A stretch of DNA of 64,000 nucleotides from Actinomycetospora endophytica (GTDB lineage Bacteria > Actinomycetota > Actinomycetes > Mycobacteriales > Pseudonocardiaceae), in contig NZ_JAJNDB010000008.1 of NCBI RefSeq assembly GCF_021026375.1, positions 186,001 through 250,000 of the forward strand. The letters run 5' to 3'. A program made the translations under genes and the position numbers. The notes beneath the pieces are model-generated. The model worked only from the letters and a program-made list of their open reading frames with translations. It was not told the origin of the DNA and searched no databases. Shown one piece after another: positions 17,344-26,455 of the stretch. How positions within the stretch are numbered: the stretch's first letter is position 1; every line of letters starts with the position of its first letter.

Positions 17344-18984
17344 ATGACCTGGATCACCCAACTGACGCCGCTGTCGTTCCTGCGCCGCTCGGCCGGGGTC
17401 TATCCGGACAAGACCGCGATCATCCACGGCGCCGCGCGGTGGACCTATGCGGAGTTCGCCCGGGACGCCCAGCGGCTGGCACGCGGCCTGCGCGCCTCCG
17501 GGGTGGCGCCCGGCGACCGCGTCGCCTGCCTGCTGCCCAACGTCCCGGCGATGCTCCACGCGCACTTCGGGGTACCGCTCGCCGGCGCGGTGCTCGTCGC
17601 GGTGAACACCCGGCTCTCGGCCGAGGAGGTCCGCTACATCCTCGACCACTCCGGCGCGACGGTCCTCGTCGTCGACTCCGCGCTGCTGGGCGCGGTCGAG
17701 CCGATCCGGGAGAACCTCGAGACCGTCCGCGAGATCGTCGTCCACGTCGATCCGGAGGGTCCCGACGCCGGGTCGACGGTCACGGATCCGACCTACGCCG
17801 ACCTCCTGGCCCGCGGCGACGACGGCGAGGACCTGCCCTGGGCGGTCGACGACGAGCGCGGCACCGTCTCGATCAACTACACCTCGGGCACCACCGGCCG
17901 GCCCAAGGGCGTGCAGTACCACCACCGCGGGGCCTACCTGAACTCGCTCGGCGAGATCGTGCACTCCGACCACGACCCGTCGAGCGTGTACCTCTGGACC
18001 CTGCCGATGTTCCACTGCAACGGCTGGTGCACCCCGTGGGCGCTCACCGCGATCGGCGGCACCCACGTCTGTCTGCGAGAGGTCCGCGGCGACGCCATCT
18101 GGGGCCTCATCGACGAGCACCGCGTCACCCACCTCAACGGCGCCCCCACCGTCGTCACGACGATCATGAACGCGCCCGAGGCGCGCATCCTCGACTACGC
18201 CCTCGTCGTCACGACGGCGGGCGCCCCGCCCAGCCCGACGACGATCCTCGAGATGGAGCGCCTCGGGTTCCGGGTGGTTCACGTCTACGGGCTCACCGAG
18301 ACCTACGGCCCGTACACGGTGTGTCAGTGGCAGGACGACTGGGCGGCGCTGGAGCCGACCCGGCGCGCCCGGCTGCAGTCCCGTCAGGGCGTCGGGATGA
18401 TCCAGACGGACGCGGTGCGGGTGGTCCAGGTCATGGGCGACGACGTCACGGACTGGGCGTCGGTCGACCTGGTCGACGTCCCGGCCGACGGCACGACCAT
18501 GGGCGAGATCGTCATGCACGGCAACAACGTCATGTCGGGCTACTTCCGCGACCCCGACGCCACCGCGAAGGCCTTCGCCGGCGGCTGGTACCACTCCGGC
18601 GACCTCGGCGTCATGCACCCCGACGGCTACGTCGAGCTCCGCGACCGCGCCAAGGACGTGATCATCTCCGGCGGCGAGAACATCTCGACGGTCGAGGTGG
18701 AGCAGGCTGTGCTGGCGCACCCCGCCGTCCTCGAGGCCGCCGTCGTCGGGGTCCCCGACGAGCGCTGGGGCGAGCGGCCGAAGGCCTTCGTCATCCTCCG
18801 GCAGGGGAAGAAGGCGGAGCCGGAGGAGATCATCTCCCACGTCAAGACGGCCATCGCGCGCTACAAGGCGCCGCGGGACGTCGAGATCGTCGCCGAGCTG
18901 CCGAAGACCTCCACCGGCAAGATTCAGAAGTTCGAGCTGCGCAACAAGGAGTGGGGCGGGCAGGAACGGCGCATCCAGGGATAG
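17344..18984 (+). CDS. Medium/long-chain fatty-acid-CoA ligase-like AMP-forming enzyme
   Basis: ANL-superfamily enzyme of 546 residues that activates a carboxylic acid with ATP and CoA. It has the P-loop YTSGTTGRPKG near residue 180, the adenine motif VYGLTETYGP, the hinge YHSGDLGVMHPDGYVELRDR split near 415, SGGENIS, and the C-terminal catalytic Lys in PKTSTGKIQK. HCNGWC is typical of the AlkK/acyl-CoA synthetase branch. ATG 17344 is used; GTG 17290 would translate element beta-2. It stands alone, so the substrate is inferred only from family. Confidence 0.88.
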   Translation: MTWITQLTPLSFLRRSAGVYPDKTAIIHGAARWTYAEFARDAQRLARGLRASGVAPGDRVACLLPNVPAMLHAHFGVPLAGAVLVAVNTRLSAEEVRYILDHSGATVLVVDSALLGAVEPIRENLETVREIVVHVDPEGPDAGSTVTDPTYADLLARGDDGEDLPWAVDDERGTVSINYTSGTTGRPKGVQYHHRGAYLNSLGEIVHSDHDPSSVYLWTLPMFHCNGWCTPWALTAIGGTHVCLREVRGDAIWGLIDEHRVTHLNGAPTVVTTIMNAPEARILDYALVVTTAGAPPSPTTILEMERLGFRVVHVYGLTETYGPYTVCQWQDDWAALEPTRRARLQSRQGVGMIQTDAVRVVQVMGDDVTDWASVDLVDVPADGTTMGEIVMHGNNVMSGYFRDPDATAKAFAGGWYHSGDLGVMHPDGYVELRDRAKDVIISGGENISTVEVEQAVLAHPAVLEAAVVGVPDERWGERPKAFVILRQGKKAEPEEIISHVKTAIARYKAPRDVEIVAELPKTSTGKIQKFELRNKEWGGQERRIQG

Positions 18985-19059
18985 CCGATCCGTCACTCGA
19001 CCTGGTGCCGCGATCACGGATGGGTAACGATGGTCGTCGTTGACCCGATAGGACCACTG

Positions 19060-19599
19060 ATGAGCCTTCCGACTGATCCGTTCGCCGCTCCCTCCAGCGG
19101 CCCCTTGGCCCTGGATCTGGCGCGTGCGCAGGACCAGGAGACCGCGGCCGCCCCGCGCCGGCGTCGCTTCGTGCTGGCCGGGGTGACCGGGACCCTCGCC
19201 GTCGGCGCCGCCGCGGTCGGGCTCTCGCTCTCCGGCGGCGGCGAGCCGGAGGTCACCTCGGCCGCCGCGTCGCTGGCCCCGGCCGCCGGGGCCGCGGCGA
19301 CGCTGGCCCCGCCCGCCGTCGGTGCCCCGATCGTGCCCGCGAGCCCGGCGCCGCCCGTGGTGACCACGACGCCGAGTCCCGCCGCCGAGACCGCGGCGCC
19401 GACCACCCGCAGCCGTCCGACCACGAAGGCGCCGTCCGACCGCGATGCCCGGATGCAGGCCTACGCGGCGGCGATGCGGGCGCGGGCCGCGCAGATGCGG
19501 GCCTGGGAGCAGGCGTACGCCCAGGCGTGGGAGCGCGCCATGATCGCCCACGCGCAGGCCGGTGGCGGGCACGGCCACGGGCACGGTCACCACCGCTGA
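19060..19599 (+). CDS. Membrane-anchored hypothetical protein with Pro/Ala/Thr-rich and His-rich tail
   Basis: Unrecognised protein of 179 residues. After a cytoplasmic stretch ending RRRR comes one membrane span (FVLAGVTGTLAVGAAAVGL, about 45-65). A low-complexity Ala/Pro/Thr/Val region follows (about 70-130), then a charged helix rich in Ala, Met, Arg and Trp, ending with (HG) repeats and HHR. The end could bind metal. ATG 19060 follows AGGACC; an earlier ATG at 19030 is possible. A small perfect hairpin GGGGATCTCCCC lies 2 bases after the stop. Confidence 0.7.
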   Translation: MSLPTDPFAAPSSGPLALDLARAQDQETAAAPRRRRFVLAGVTGTLAVGAAAVGLSLSGGGEPEVTSAAASLAPAAGAAATLAPPAVGAPIVPASPAPPVVTTTPSPAAETAAPTTRSRPTTKAPSDRDARMQAYAAAMRARAAQMRAWEQAYAQAWERAMIAHAQAGGGHGHGHGHHR

Positions 19600-19726
19600 C
19601 GGGGATCTCCCCCTGCCGGACGCATGACCGGCCCCGCCGCCGGGAACGCTCGTCCGACCGTGCACCATGCATCCGTGGCCGGGTCGCGTCGTCTCCCCGG
19701 TCGAGGCAGGACAGGAGCCACCACCC

Positions 19727-20140
19727 GTGAGTGAGCAGTACGCCGAGCAGGCCGAGGCCGTGGTCGACAACGACACGAGCGCCCTGGACGCGGAGCCGTC
19801 GCTGGTCCTCGACGAGGACCGGATGGGTGCCGACCCGCTCGAGGACGGCATGGACACCGCCGAGGGCTACAGCCGTGACGTCCGGCTGGGCGGGACGCAG
19901 GACGCCGAGGACCAGGACACCCTGGCCTACCGCATCCCGCAGGAGGAGCCCGACGTCGAGTCGGAGGAGCCGCCCGCGCGCCCGGTCGCCGCGACCCCCG
20001 CGATGGACCTCGACGAGTCAGTGGACGACCCCGCCAACTCCGTCGACGACATCGACGGCTCCGAGGCTGCGGACGTCGAGGGTGAATGGCCGACCGAGGG
20101 CGCCGAGCGCTCCGCCCTGCACGTGCAGCAGGAGAGCTGA
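19727..20140 (+). CDS. DUF5709-type acidic protein
   Basis: Highly acidic, soluble protein of 137 residues opening SEQYAEQAEAVVDNDTSALD with a later GYSRDVRLGG segment, as in the actinobacterial DUF5709 family of unknown function. GTG 19727 follows ACAGGAGCC and matches the family start; the frame is open further upstream. It overlaps the next membrane-protein frame by up to 55 bases. Confidence 0.75.
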   Translation: MSEQYAEQAEAVVDNDTSALDAEPSLVLDEDRMGADPLEDGMDTAEGYSRDVRLGGTQDAEDQDTLAYRIPQEEPDVESEEPPARPVAATPAMDLDESVDDPANSVDDIDGSEAADVEGEWPTEGAERSALHVQQES

Positions 20141-20709
20141 CCCTGCGCGCCGTCCCGCCCGTCCTCCGCGACCGCCGCCTCCAGCTGGGGGCGGCCGCGG
20201 TCGTGCTCGTGGTCGTCGTGTTCGCCGTCGGCGCCCTGGTCGGGGGCTGGCGGCCGTTCACGTCGCAGCCCGAGGTCTTCACCTACGGACCGGGCGGCGA
20301 CCTCCCGGACTTCTCGCTCTTCGACGGCCAGTGCGCCAGCGGGACGCTCGGCGACGGCGCGGCCTACTCGAGCGGCTCGAACACGCCCTGCGGCGACCCG
20401 CACGACGTCGAGGTGGTCGGCTCGACGACGCCGCTCAACGAGAGCCGGCAGGTCACGTACCCGGGCGACGACGCGATGGCGGCGTTCGGACGATCCTTCT
20501 GCGCCATGGTGGCCAGTTCGGGCCAGGTGGCGCCGAACGCGAGCGGCGTCGACCGGTCCGATCTCCGGGTCGCCGCGATCGTGCCGGACGCAGCAACGTT
20601 CAATGACCCGAACGGCGCGGGCGCTGGGTCGTCCGGTGGACGCCTCGTGTCCTGTCTCATCACTCGGTCGGATGGACAGAAGCTCACCGATCGCTTCTCC
20701 GTGATCTGA
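20086..20709 (+). CDS. Septum-formation-family membrane-anchored protein
   Basis: One N-terminal membrane span (about residues 33-55) is followed by an outside domain with conserved Cys (GQCASG, CGDPHDVEVVG, SFCAMV, LVSCL), the pattern of the Septum_form family. The PHDVEVVG motif and four Cys suggest two disulfides. The start is uncertain. ATG 20086 overlaps DUF5709 by 55 bases; otherwise only non-standard CTG or TTG codons lie before the span. Role in cell division is a family name, not shown here. Confidence 0.7.
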   Translation: MADRGRRALRPARAAGELTLRAVPPVLRDRRLQLGAAAVVLVVVVFAVGALVGGWRPFTSQPEVFTYGPGGDLPDFSLFDGQCASGTLGDGAAYSSGSNTPCGDPHDVEVVGSTTPLNESRQVTYPGDDAMAAFGRSFCAMVASSGQVAPNASGVDRSDLRVAAIVPDAATFNDPNGAGAGSSGGRLVSCLITRSDGQKLTDRFSVI

Positions 20710-20771
20710 CCGTTCCGCTGAGTGAACTGGAGCCTTGCCCGGATCGAGTGTGACGCGCACCATCTTCGGCC

Positions 20772-22151
20772 ATGGCAACCAGCGCCTCGGCATCCCAGTT
20801 GTCCGATCCGGCCGCCCGCCGGCGGATCAAGCGACGCGCCGTGGTCGCCAGCACGGTCGGCACCACGATCGAGTGGTACGACTTCTTCCTCTACAACACG
20901 GCGGCCGCGCTGGTCTTCGGCCCGCTGTTCTTCAACAACTCGGCCTCCGGCGGCGTGCTGCTGGCGTTCTCGACGCAGTTCGTCGGGTTCGCCGCCCGCC
21001 CCATCGGCGCCGCGATCTTCGGGCACTACGGCGACCGGATCGGCCGGAAGTACTCGCTGATCGTCACGCTGCTGCTCATGGGCGGCGCCACGGTGCTGAT
21101 CGGGGTGCTGCCGACCTACGCCGCGATCGGCGTGTGGGCGCCGATCCTGCTCACGCTGCTGCGGGTGCTGCAGGGCATCGGGGTCGGCGGCGAGTGGGGC
21201 GGCTCGGTGCTCATGTCGATGGAGTGGGGCACCCGGCGCCAGCGCGGGCTGATGGCCGCCTGGCCGCAGGCGGGCGTTCCCATCGGGCTCGCCCTGGGCA
21301 CCGCCGTCGTCTACTTCTTCTCCGGGCCGGGCTTCCTCGACGGCGGGTGGCGCTGGCCGTTCATCGCCTCGATCGTGCTCATCGGCATCGGGCTGTTCGT
21401 GCGGCTGACCGTGCTCGAGTCGCCGGCGTTCGCGGCGCTGCGGACCCGCGGCGCCGTCGTGAAGATGCCGTTGATCGACACCTTCCGGTACCAGTGGCGT
21501 GACGTGCTCAAGGCGATGTTCGTGCGCACCGCCGAGCAGGCGCCGTTCTACCTGTTCACGTCGTTCGTGCTGGTCTACGGCACGAAGCAGCTGAAGCTGG
21601 CCCAGACGGACCTGCTGCTCTACCTGATCGTCGCGGCGCTGATCGGCATCGTGTCGGTGCCGTTCTTCGGCTGGCTCTCCGACCGCGTGGGCCGCCGGGT
21701 GGTCTACGGCGCCGGGGTGGTGCTCACCGGGCTCTACGCCTTCCCGTACTTCTGGCTGCTCGACACCCGCGTCGGCGGGCTCGTGATCCTCGGGATGATC
21801 CTCGGGCTCGTCTTCCACGACATGATGTACGGCCCGCAGGCGGCCCTGATCTCGGAGAGCTTCGGTACCGGGGTGCGCTACACCGGGGCGGGCCTGGGCT
21901 ACCAGCTCGCCTCGGTCATCGCGGGCGGGCCGGCGCCGTTGATCGCCGCCGCCATCCTCGCCGCGACGGGGAACTTCTTCTGGATCGCGATCTACATCAT
22001 CGCCTGCGCGGTGGTCTCGCTGATCGCGCTCCTGCTGATGCACCCGCGGCCGCCGGACTCCGACGACGAGCACTCCGAGGAGCACGCGTCGGTCCCGGTC
22101 GTGGCGGGCGAGTCGGCGCGGGTCGGGGACGGGCCGGTCGCCCAGGCCTGA
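20772..22151 (+). CDS. MFS metabolite:H+ symporter (MHS family)
   Basis: A 12-span transporter of 459 residues of the shikimate/alpha-ketoglutarate/proline-betaine branch. It has the opening TIEWYDFFLYNTAAALVF, loop motif GDRIGRKYSL, and GVGGEWGGSVLMSMEW. The first half and second half repeat the GWLSDRVGRR loop. The C-terminal tail is acidic and hydrophilic. It probably takes up an organic anion or osmolyte with protons; the neighbours do not specify which. Confidence 0.87.
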   Translation: MATSASASQLSDPAARRRIKRRAVVASTVGTTIEWYDFFLYNTAAALVFGPLFFNNSASGGVLLAFSTQFVGFAARPIGAAIFGHYGDRIGRKYSLIVTLLLMGGATVLIGVLPTYAAIGVWAPILLTLLRVLQGIGVGGEWGGSVLMSMEWGTRRQRGLMAAWPQAGVPIGLALGTAVVYFFSGPGFLDGGWRWPFIASIVLIGIGLFVRLTVLESPAFAALRTRGAVVKMPLIDTFRYQWRDVLKAMFVRTAEQAPFYLFTSFVLVYGTKQLKLAQTDLLLYLIVAALIGIVSVPFFGWLSDRVGRRVVYGAGVVLTGLYAFPYFWLLDTRVGGLVILGMILGLVFHDMMYGPQAALISESFGTGVRYTGAGLGYQLASVIAGGPAPLIAAAILAATGNFFWIAIYIIACAVVSLIALLLMHPRPPDSDDEHSEEHASVPVVAGESARVGDGPVAQA

Positions 22152-22180
22152 GGCCCGCGCGCCTGGGAACCTGGACGGTG

Positions 22181-22852
22181 ATGACCAGCCCGTCCATCCG
22201 CCCGCTCACGCCCGACGCCCTGCTCGACCAGCTCGCGGAGGAGATCCACGCGCGGCCGGTGCCGGACGGCGGGTCGGGTCCCGACGGCGGATCGGGCTCG
22301 GCCCGGGGTGCGGTGCGGGTCCTCGTGGACGGCGCCGCGGCGGCCCGCCCCGACCGGTGGGCCGACGGGCTCGTCGAACGGTTGCAGGCGCTGTCGCGGG
22401 CGGTGCTGCGGGTGTCCGCGTGGGACTTCCTGCGCCCGGCGTCGTTGCGGCTGGAGCGTGGCCGCACCGACCCGGACTCGTTCTACGACGACTGGCTCGA
22501 CGCGGGGGCGCTGGTGCGTGAGGTGCTCGCGCCCGCCGCCGTCGGGGACCCGGTGCTGCCGCGGCTGTGGGACGTCGAGACCGACCGCGCGGTGCGGGAC
22601 GCCCGGGTCGACCTCGCGCCGGGGGCCGTGGTGCTCGTCGACGGCCCGCTGCTGCTCGGGCGCGGGCTGCCAGCGGACATGGAGATCCACGTGTCGCTCT
22701 CGGCCGGGGCGCTCGCGCGGAACACTCCGGAGACCGACGCGTGGACGCTGCCCGCGTACGCGCGCTACGCCGCGGAGGTGGACCCGGCCGCGTTCGCCGA
22801 TCTCGTCGTGCTCGCCGACCACCCCGACCGGCCGGCCCTGCAGGTCCGCTGA
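22181..22852 (+). CDS. Uridine-kinase-like protein lacking the P-loop
   Basis: The frame resembles actinobacterial proteins annotated as uridine kinase (for example LRLERGRTDPDSFYDDW, VVLVDGPLLLGRGL and TPETDAWTLPAYARY). The nucleotide loop is replaced by VLVDGAAAARPDRW with no GK(S/T), so ATP binding in the normal way is doubtful. A short GGSG(P/S)DGGSGS insertion precedes it. ATG 22181 or the adjoining GTG 22178 is the start. It is convergent with the following minus-strand gene, the two stops being 8 bases apart. Confidence 0.65.
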   Translation: MTSPSIRPLTPDALLDQLAEEIHARPVPDGGSGPDGGSGSARGAVRVLVDGAAAARPDRWADGLVERLQALSRAVLRVSAWDFLRPASLRLERGRTDPDSFYDDWLDAGALVREVLAPAAVGDPVLPRLWDVETDRAVRDARVDLAPGAVVLVDGPLLLGRGLPADMEIHVSLSAGALARNTPETDAWTLPAYARYAAEVDPAAFADLVVLADHPDRPALQVR

Positions 22853-22859
22853 GGCGTGC

Positions 22860-23420
22860 TCAGCGGTCGGCGGGCACCTCCTCGTGGTCGCTCTCCCGTT
22901 CGAGCGCGTCGACGACCTGCTCGGCCCGCCGGCGCAGGACGAGCGACACGACGCCGGTGGCCACCAGGACCAGCGGCAGGACGCTGATCAGCCACACCCA
23001 TGCGTCGCTGTCCGGCCGCCCGTAGCTCGCGTTCTGCGCCATCAACCAGCCCCCGAGCCAGATCTGCGTCGGACCCCGCGCCGGCCACTCCATCTTCCGG
23101 GTGGCCCAGCCGACCGCGTACCGGCGCAGCTCCACCGGTCCGGGACGCCCGGCCCAGAGCTCGCGGCGCAGCGGCCACCGGGCCGACCGCTCGACGTCGA
23201 CCAGCCCGAGGTTCGCGGGCGGATCCGCCCGGTCCGCCCGGACGAACGGGACCGACACGAGCAGCCCCACGACCATGAGGCCCACGACGAGCCCGCTCCG
23301 GACCGGGGCGGCAGGCCAGTTCGTCCAGAAGAGGACGGCGTAGGTGCTCACCAGCACGATTGCCACGAGGCCGACCACCGCCCAGGCCGTCTCGCGCCGC
23401 GTCGGGGGTCGTCGGAGCAT
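22860..23420 (-). CDS. Membrane protein of unknown function
   Basis: 186 residues from ATG 23420, which is preceded by a strong ribosome site (AGGAGGTG). There are two N-terminal spans (about 12-32 and 42-60), a soluble middle rich in Arg and Trp (VGWATRKMEWPARGPTQIW), and a third span (about 142-165) followed by a charged tail. I do not recognise a family. Between its start and 23537 I see no gene. Confidence 0.65.
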   Translation of the reverse strand: MLRRPPTRRETAWAVVGLVAIVLVSTYAVLFWTNWPAAPVRSGLVVGLMVVGLLVSVPFVRADRADPPANLGLVDVERSARWPLRRELWAGRPGPVELRRYAVGWATRKMEWPARGPTQIWLGGWLMAQNASYGRPDSDAWVWLISVLPLVLVATGVVSLVLRRRAEQVVDALERESDHEEVPADR

Positions 23421-23537
23421 CGGGTGGCACCTCCTGCGCACGGGGCGCCCGACCGAGGAGACCGCGTCGGCGTCGGTCCGTGCTGACGTGACCACGCATG
23501 GTGCCGTCTTTGTCGGATCTTCGCCAGGGTGGTGCCG

Positions 23538-23590
23538 GTGTCAGCGATGGGGCGTTGCTGACGTCGGACGTCAGGAACTCCGCATCCTCA
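23538..23590. repeat. Palindromic element gamma-1
   Basis: Minus-strand form begins TGAGGATGCGGAG and ends with GCTGAC. The outer arms and the CTGACGTC/GACGTCAG core are partly kept. The TGA at its end is the stop codon of the minus-strand FAD oxidase. Two further copies flank the next gene at 24988 and 26390. Confidence 0.7.
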
Positions 23591-24964
23591 GGGCGGCCCG
23601 GCTCCGGGGTTGAGCAGCCCGTCCGGGTCGAGCGCCGCCCGGATCCGCCGCATCACGGCGAGTGCGCCCGGGTCGCCGAGCTCGGCCAGCGCGCCGGCCT
23701 TAGCCCGCCCGACCCCGTGCTCCCCGGACACCGCCCCACCCAGCGCCGTCCCCGCCGCCAGCACCTCGTGCAGCGTCGCGTGGAGCGCCTCGTCGTCGGG
23801 CTGGAAGACCGCGAGGTGCGCGTTGCCGTCGCCGAGGTGCCCGCAGCCGAGCACCCGCGACCCGTGCCGCTCACCGGCCGCGCGGGCCCGCGCCAGGAAC
23901 TCCGCCAGCGCCGAGCGGGGCACGACGACGTCGACGATCTCGTCCGCCCCGCGCGCCTTGATCGTCCAGAACGTCTGCTCGCGGGCGGCGACCAGGCGGC
24001 GCGCGGAGCCGTCGGGCAATGCGTAGACGTCGACGGCCCCGCGCTGGGTGAGCAGCGTTCCGAGCTCGGTCAGGTCCTCCTCGACCCGGTCCTCGCGGCG
24101 TCCGACGAGCTCCACCAGCAGGTAGGCATCGGCGGCCGCGCGGACGTCGTCGGGGATGCCCAGCGTGAGGTCGGCGGCCGTGCAGATCGCGTTCATCGTC
24201 GGGTCGTCGAGGTACTCGCAGAGCGCCGGCGCGAGGCCGCTCCCGACGACGCGGGCGACGGCGGCCGTCGTCGTCGCCAGGTCCCGGAACGGCGCGAGCA
24301 CGGTCCGCCGCACGGGCAGATGCGGCTGGAGGCGGACGGTGACCTCCGTGACGAGCGCGAGCGTTCCCTCGGACCCGGTGAGCAGCTGGGTGACGTCGTA
24401 GCCGGCCGAGATCTTGGCCAGTCGGCCGCCGGTCCGGACGACGCTGCCGTCGGCGAGCACCGCCTCGAGCCCGACGACGTGCGTGCGGGTCACCCCGTAG
24501 CGCACCGCGTGCATCCCGCCGGCGTTGGTCGCGACGGTGCCGCCGAGGCTCGCGCTCTGCTCGCCGGGGCGGACCGGGTAGGTGAGCCCGTGCTCCCGGG
24601 CCGCGGCGTCGAGCTGCTCGAGGGACACCCCGGGTTCGACGACGGCGACGTGATCGGTGGTGTCGATCGTGCGGATCGCGGTCATGCGGTCGAACGCGAC
24701 CACGACGGCGCCGTCGGGTGCGTTCGCGCCGCCGGAGAGCCCGGTACCGGCGCCGCGGGCGACGAGCGGGGTGTGGGTCTCGCGGGCCGCGGTGACGATC
24801 GCGGCGACCTCGGCGGTGCTGCCCGGCCGGACGACGTGGGCGGGGGTGCCGTGCCCGACGGCGAGGGCCTCGTCGTGGGCGAGGTCGCGCGCCGCGTCGT
24901 CGGTGCCGTCGAGGACGTGCGCGGCACCGACCGCCGCGACGAGCCGCTCCCGGAGGTCACTCAT
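23588..24964 (-). CDS. FAD-binding 2-hydroxyacid dehydrogenase (GlcD family)
   Basis: Oxidase or dehydrogenase of 458 residues for D-lactate, glycolate or a similar acid. It has the VAO-type FAD fold with PLVARGAGTGLSGGANAPDG near 70, LGGTVATNAGGMHAVRYG near 140, and the C-terminal GCGHLGDGNAHLAVF and SGEHGVGRAK substrate-side motifs, all intact. No iron-sulfur partner gene is adjacent, so it resembles the single-subunit D-lactate dehydrogenase type. It stops with the TGA of gamma-1 and starts next to gamma-2. Confidence 0.87.
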   Translation of the reverse strand: MSDLRERLVAAVGAAHVLDGTDDAARDLAHDEALAVGHGTPAHVVRPGSTAEVAAIVTAARETHTPLVARGAGTGLSGGANAPDGAVVVAFDRMTAIRTIDTTDHVAVVEPGVSLEQLDAAAREHGLTYPVRPGEQSASLGGTVATNAGGMHAVRYGVTRTHVVGLEAVLADGSVVRTGGRLAKISAGYDVTQLLTGSEGTLALVTEVTVRLQPHLPVRRTVLAPFRDLATTTAAVARVVGSGLAPALCEYLDDPTMNAICTAADLTLGIPDDVRAAADAYLLVELVGRREDRVEEDLTELGTLLTQRGAVDVYALPDGSARRLVAAREQTFWTIKARGADEIVDVVVPRSALAEFLARARAAGERHGSRVLGCGHLGDGNAHLAVFQPDDEALHATLHEVLAAGTALGGAVSGEHGVGRAKAGALAELGDPGALAVMRRIRAALDPDGLLNPGAGPP

Positions 24965-24987
24965 AGCGTCGATGGTGCCCCACCCGG

Positions 24988-25040
24988 GAGGTCAGCGATG
25001 CGGCGTCGCTGGCGTTGGACGTCAGCGACGCCGCATCCTC
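24988..25040. repeat. Palindromic element gamma-2
   Basis: Best copy of the family: perfect 15-base arms GATGCGGCGTCGCTG (24997-25011) and CAGCGACGCCGCATC (25023-25037) around an 11-base loop, with GAG/CTC at the outer ends. It lies between two divergent start codons, so here it is a promoter-region element rather than a terminator. Confidence 0.8.
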
Positions 25041-25045
25041 GGTCC

Positions 25046-26392
25046 GTGATCGAGGCACGTGACGTCGCACTGCGTGATCTGTGGACCAGGCTGGACGCGC
25101 CCGGCCCGCCGCCGTCGGTCCCGTGGCGCGGCGACTCGACCGGCCTCGCCTCGCCGCTGCCCGTCGACGCGCTCGCCCAGGCCTCGGTCGGCGTCGCGGC
25201 CGGAGCGGCGGCACTGCTGCGGGGCGCTCCGGTGCCCGAGATCGACCCGGTCCGGATCGGGAGCTCGTTCCGCGCCGACCAGCTGATGCGCCTCGACGGC
25301 GAGGCGCCGGGTGGGTTCGCGCCGCTGTCGGGGTTCTGGACTGCCGGCCTGGGCGAGCGGAGCGACGGGGGAGGCACGCGCGGCTGGATCCGCACGCACG
25401 CCAACTACCCGCACCACCGTGCGCGCCTGCTCGCCGCGCTGGCCCTTCCCGACGACGCCGGTCCCGATGAGCTGGCCGCCGCGATCGCCGCCCGGCCCGC
25501 GCTCGAGGTGGAGGACGCGGTCGCCGCCGCGGGCGGGATCGCGGTCGCCGTCCGGGACCGGACCACCTGGTCGTCGTCGGGACCCGGCCGTGCCGTCGCC
25601 GCCGAACCGCTGGTGACGATCCGCCGCACCGGCCGCGCGGGAGCACCCCCTGGCCGTCGGTTCCGCGTCCTCGACCTCACCCGCGTGATCGCCGGTCCCG
25701 TCGCCACCCGGACGCTCGCCCTGGCGGGTGCCGACGTGCTGCGCGTCGACCCGCCGCACCTGCCCGAGATCCCCGCCCAGCACGCCGACACCGGCCTCGG
25801 GAAGCGAACGACGATCCTCGACGCCGCCGACCCCCGGCTGCGCGCGCTGGCGGAGACCGCCGACGTCGTCGTCACCGGCTACCGGCCCGGTGCTCTCGAC
25901 CGGTTCGGCCTCGCCCCGGAGGAGCTGCTCGAGCGACGTCCCGACCTCGTCGTCGTCCTCCTCGACGCCTGGGGCTGGACCGGGCCGTGGGCCGGGCGCC
26001 GCGGGTTCGACAGCATCGTGCAGGCGGCGTCCGGGATCGCGGTCGCCTGCGCCCGCGACGACGGCCGACCGGGCGCGCTGCCGGCCCAGGCGCTCGACCA
26101 CGCGACCGGCTACCTCGCCGCCGCCTCCGCCCTGCTGGGTCTCGCGGAGCGGTCGACCGTCGGCGGGTCGGTACGCGAGCTGGCGCTGGCGCGGACGGCG
26201 GAGTGGCTGTGGTCGGGTCCGGTGGGTGGCCTCGATGACGCGAACCGGGTGCCCGCCGTCGAGGCGGTCACTCAGGCGCTCGGCCGCGTCGAGGTGCCGC
26301 CGCCCGCCGTCGTCATGCCCGGCGGCCCGTCGTCGTGGGCGGGTCCGGCGCGCGAGCTCGGGGCGGACGAACCGGAGTGGGCTCCGGTCTGA
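25046..26392 (+). CDS. CaiB/BaiF family (class III) CoA transferase, long form
   Basis: 448 residues. The CoA-transferase core begins near 208 (FRVLDLTRVIAGPVATRTLALAGADVLRVDPP split) and continues with TGYRPGALDRFGL, SIVQAASGIA and ALDHATGYLAAASALLG. The first 200 residues are an extra, poorly conserved domain containing RTHANYPHHRARLLAAL, so it resembles the two-part actinobacterial CaiB-like proteins rather than compact FRC. The CoA donor and acceptor are unknown. GTG 25046 is chosen right after gamma-2. Its TGA is the first triplet of gamma-3. Confidence 0.8.
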   Translation: MIEARDVALRDLWTRLDAPGPPPSVPWRGDSTGLASPLPVDALAQASVGVAAGAAALLRGAPVPEIDPVRIGSSFRADQLMRLDGEAPGGFAPLSGFWTAGLGERSDGGGTRGWIRTHANYPHHRARLLAALALPDDAGPDELAAAIAARPALEVEDAVAAAGGIAVAVRDRTTWSSSGPGRAVAAEPLVTIRRTGRAGAPPGRRFRVLDLTRVIAGPVATRTLALAGADVLRVDPPHLPEIPAQHADTGLGKRTTILDAADPRLRALAETADVVVTGYRPGALDRFGLAPEELLERRPDLVVVLLDAWGWTGPWAGRRGFDSIVQAASGIAVACARDDGRPGALPAQALDHATGYLAAASALLGLAERSTVGGSVRELALARTAEWLWSGPVGGLDDANRVPAVEAVTQALGRVEVPPPAVVMPGGPSSWAGPARELGADEPEWAPV

Positions 26393-26440
26393 GGATGTGG
26401 AGCTGCTGACGTTCAGCGTCAGCCATGCCGCATCGCTGAC
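26390..26440. repeat. Palindromic element gamma-3
   Basis: Begins TGAGGATGTGGAGCTGCTGA and ends CATGCCGCATCGCTGAC. The TGA is the stop of the CoA transferase. It lies between convergent genes. Confidence 0.7.
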
Positions 26441-26455
26441 AAGACAGCCGGAGAC

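Noticed and set aside
19601-19612. GGGGATCTCCCC as a firm terminator
   Set aside because: Short stem with no T-run; kept only as a remark on the preceding gene.
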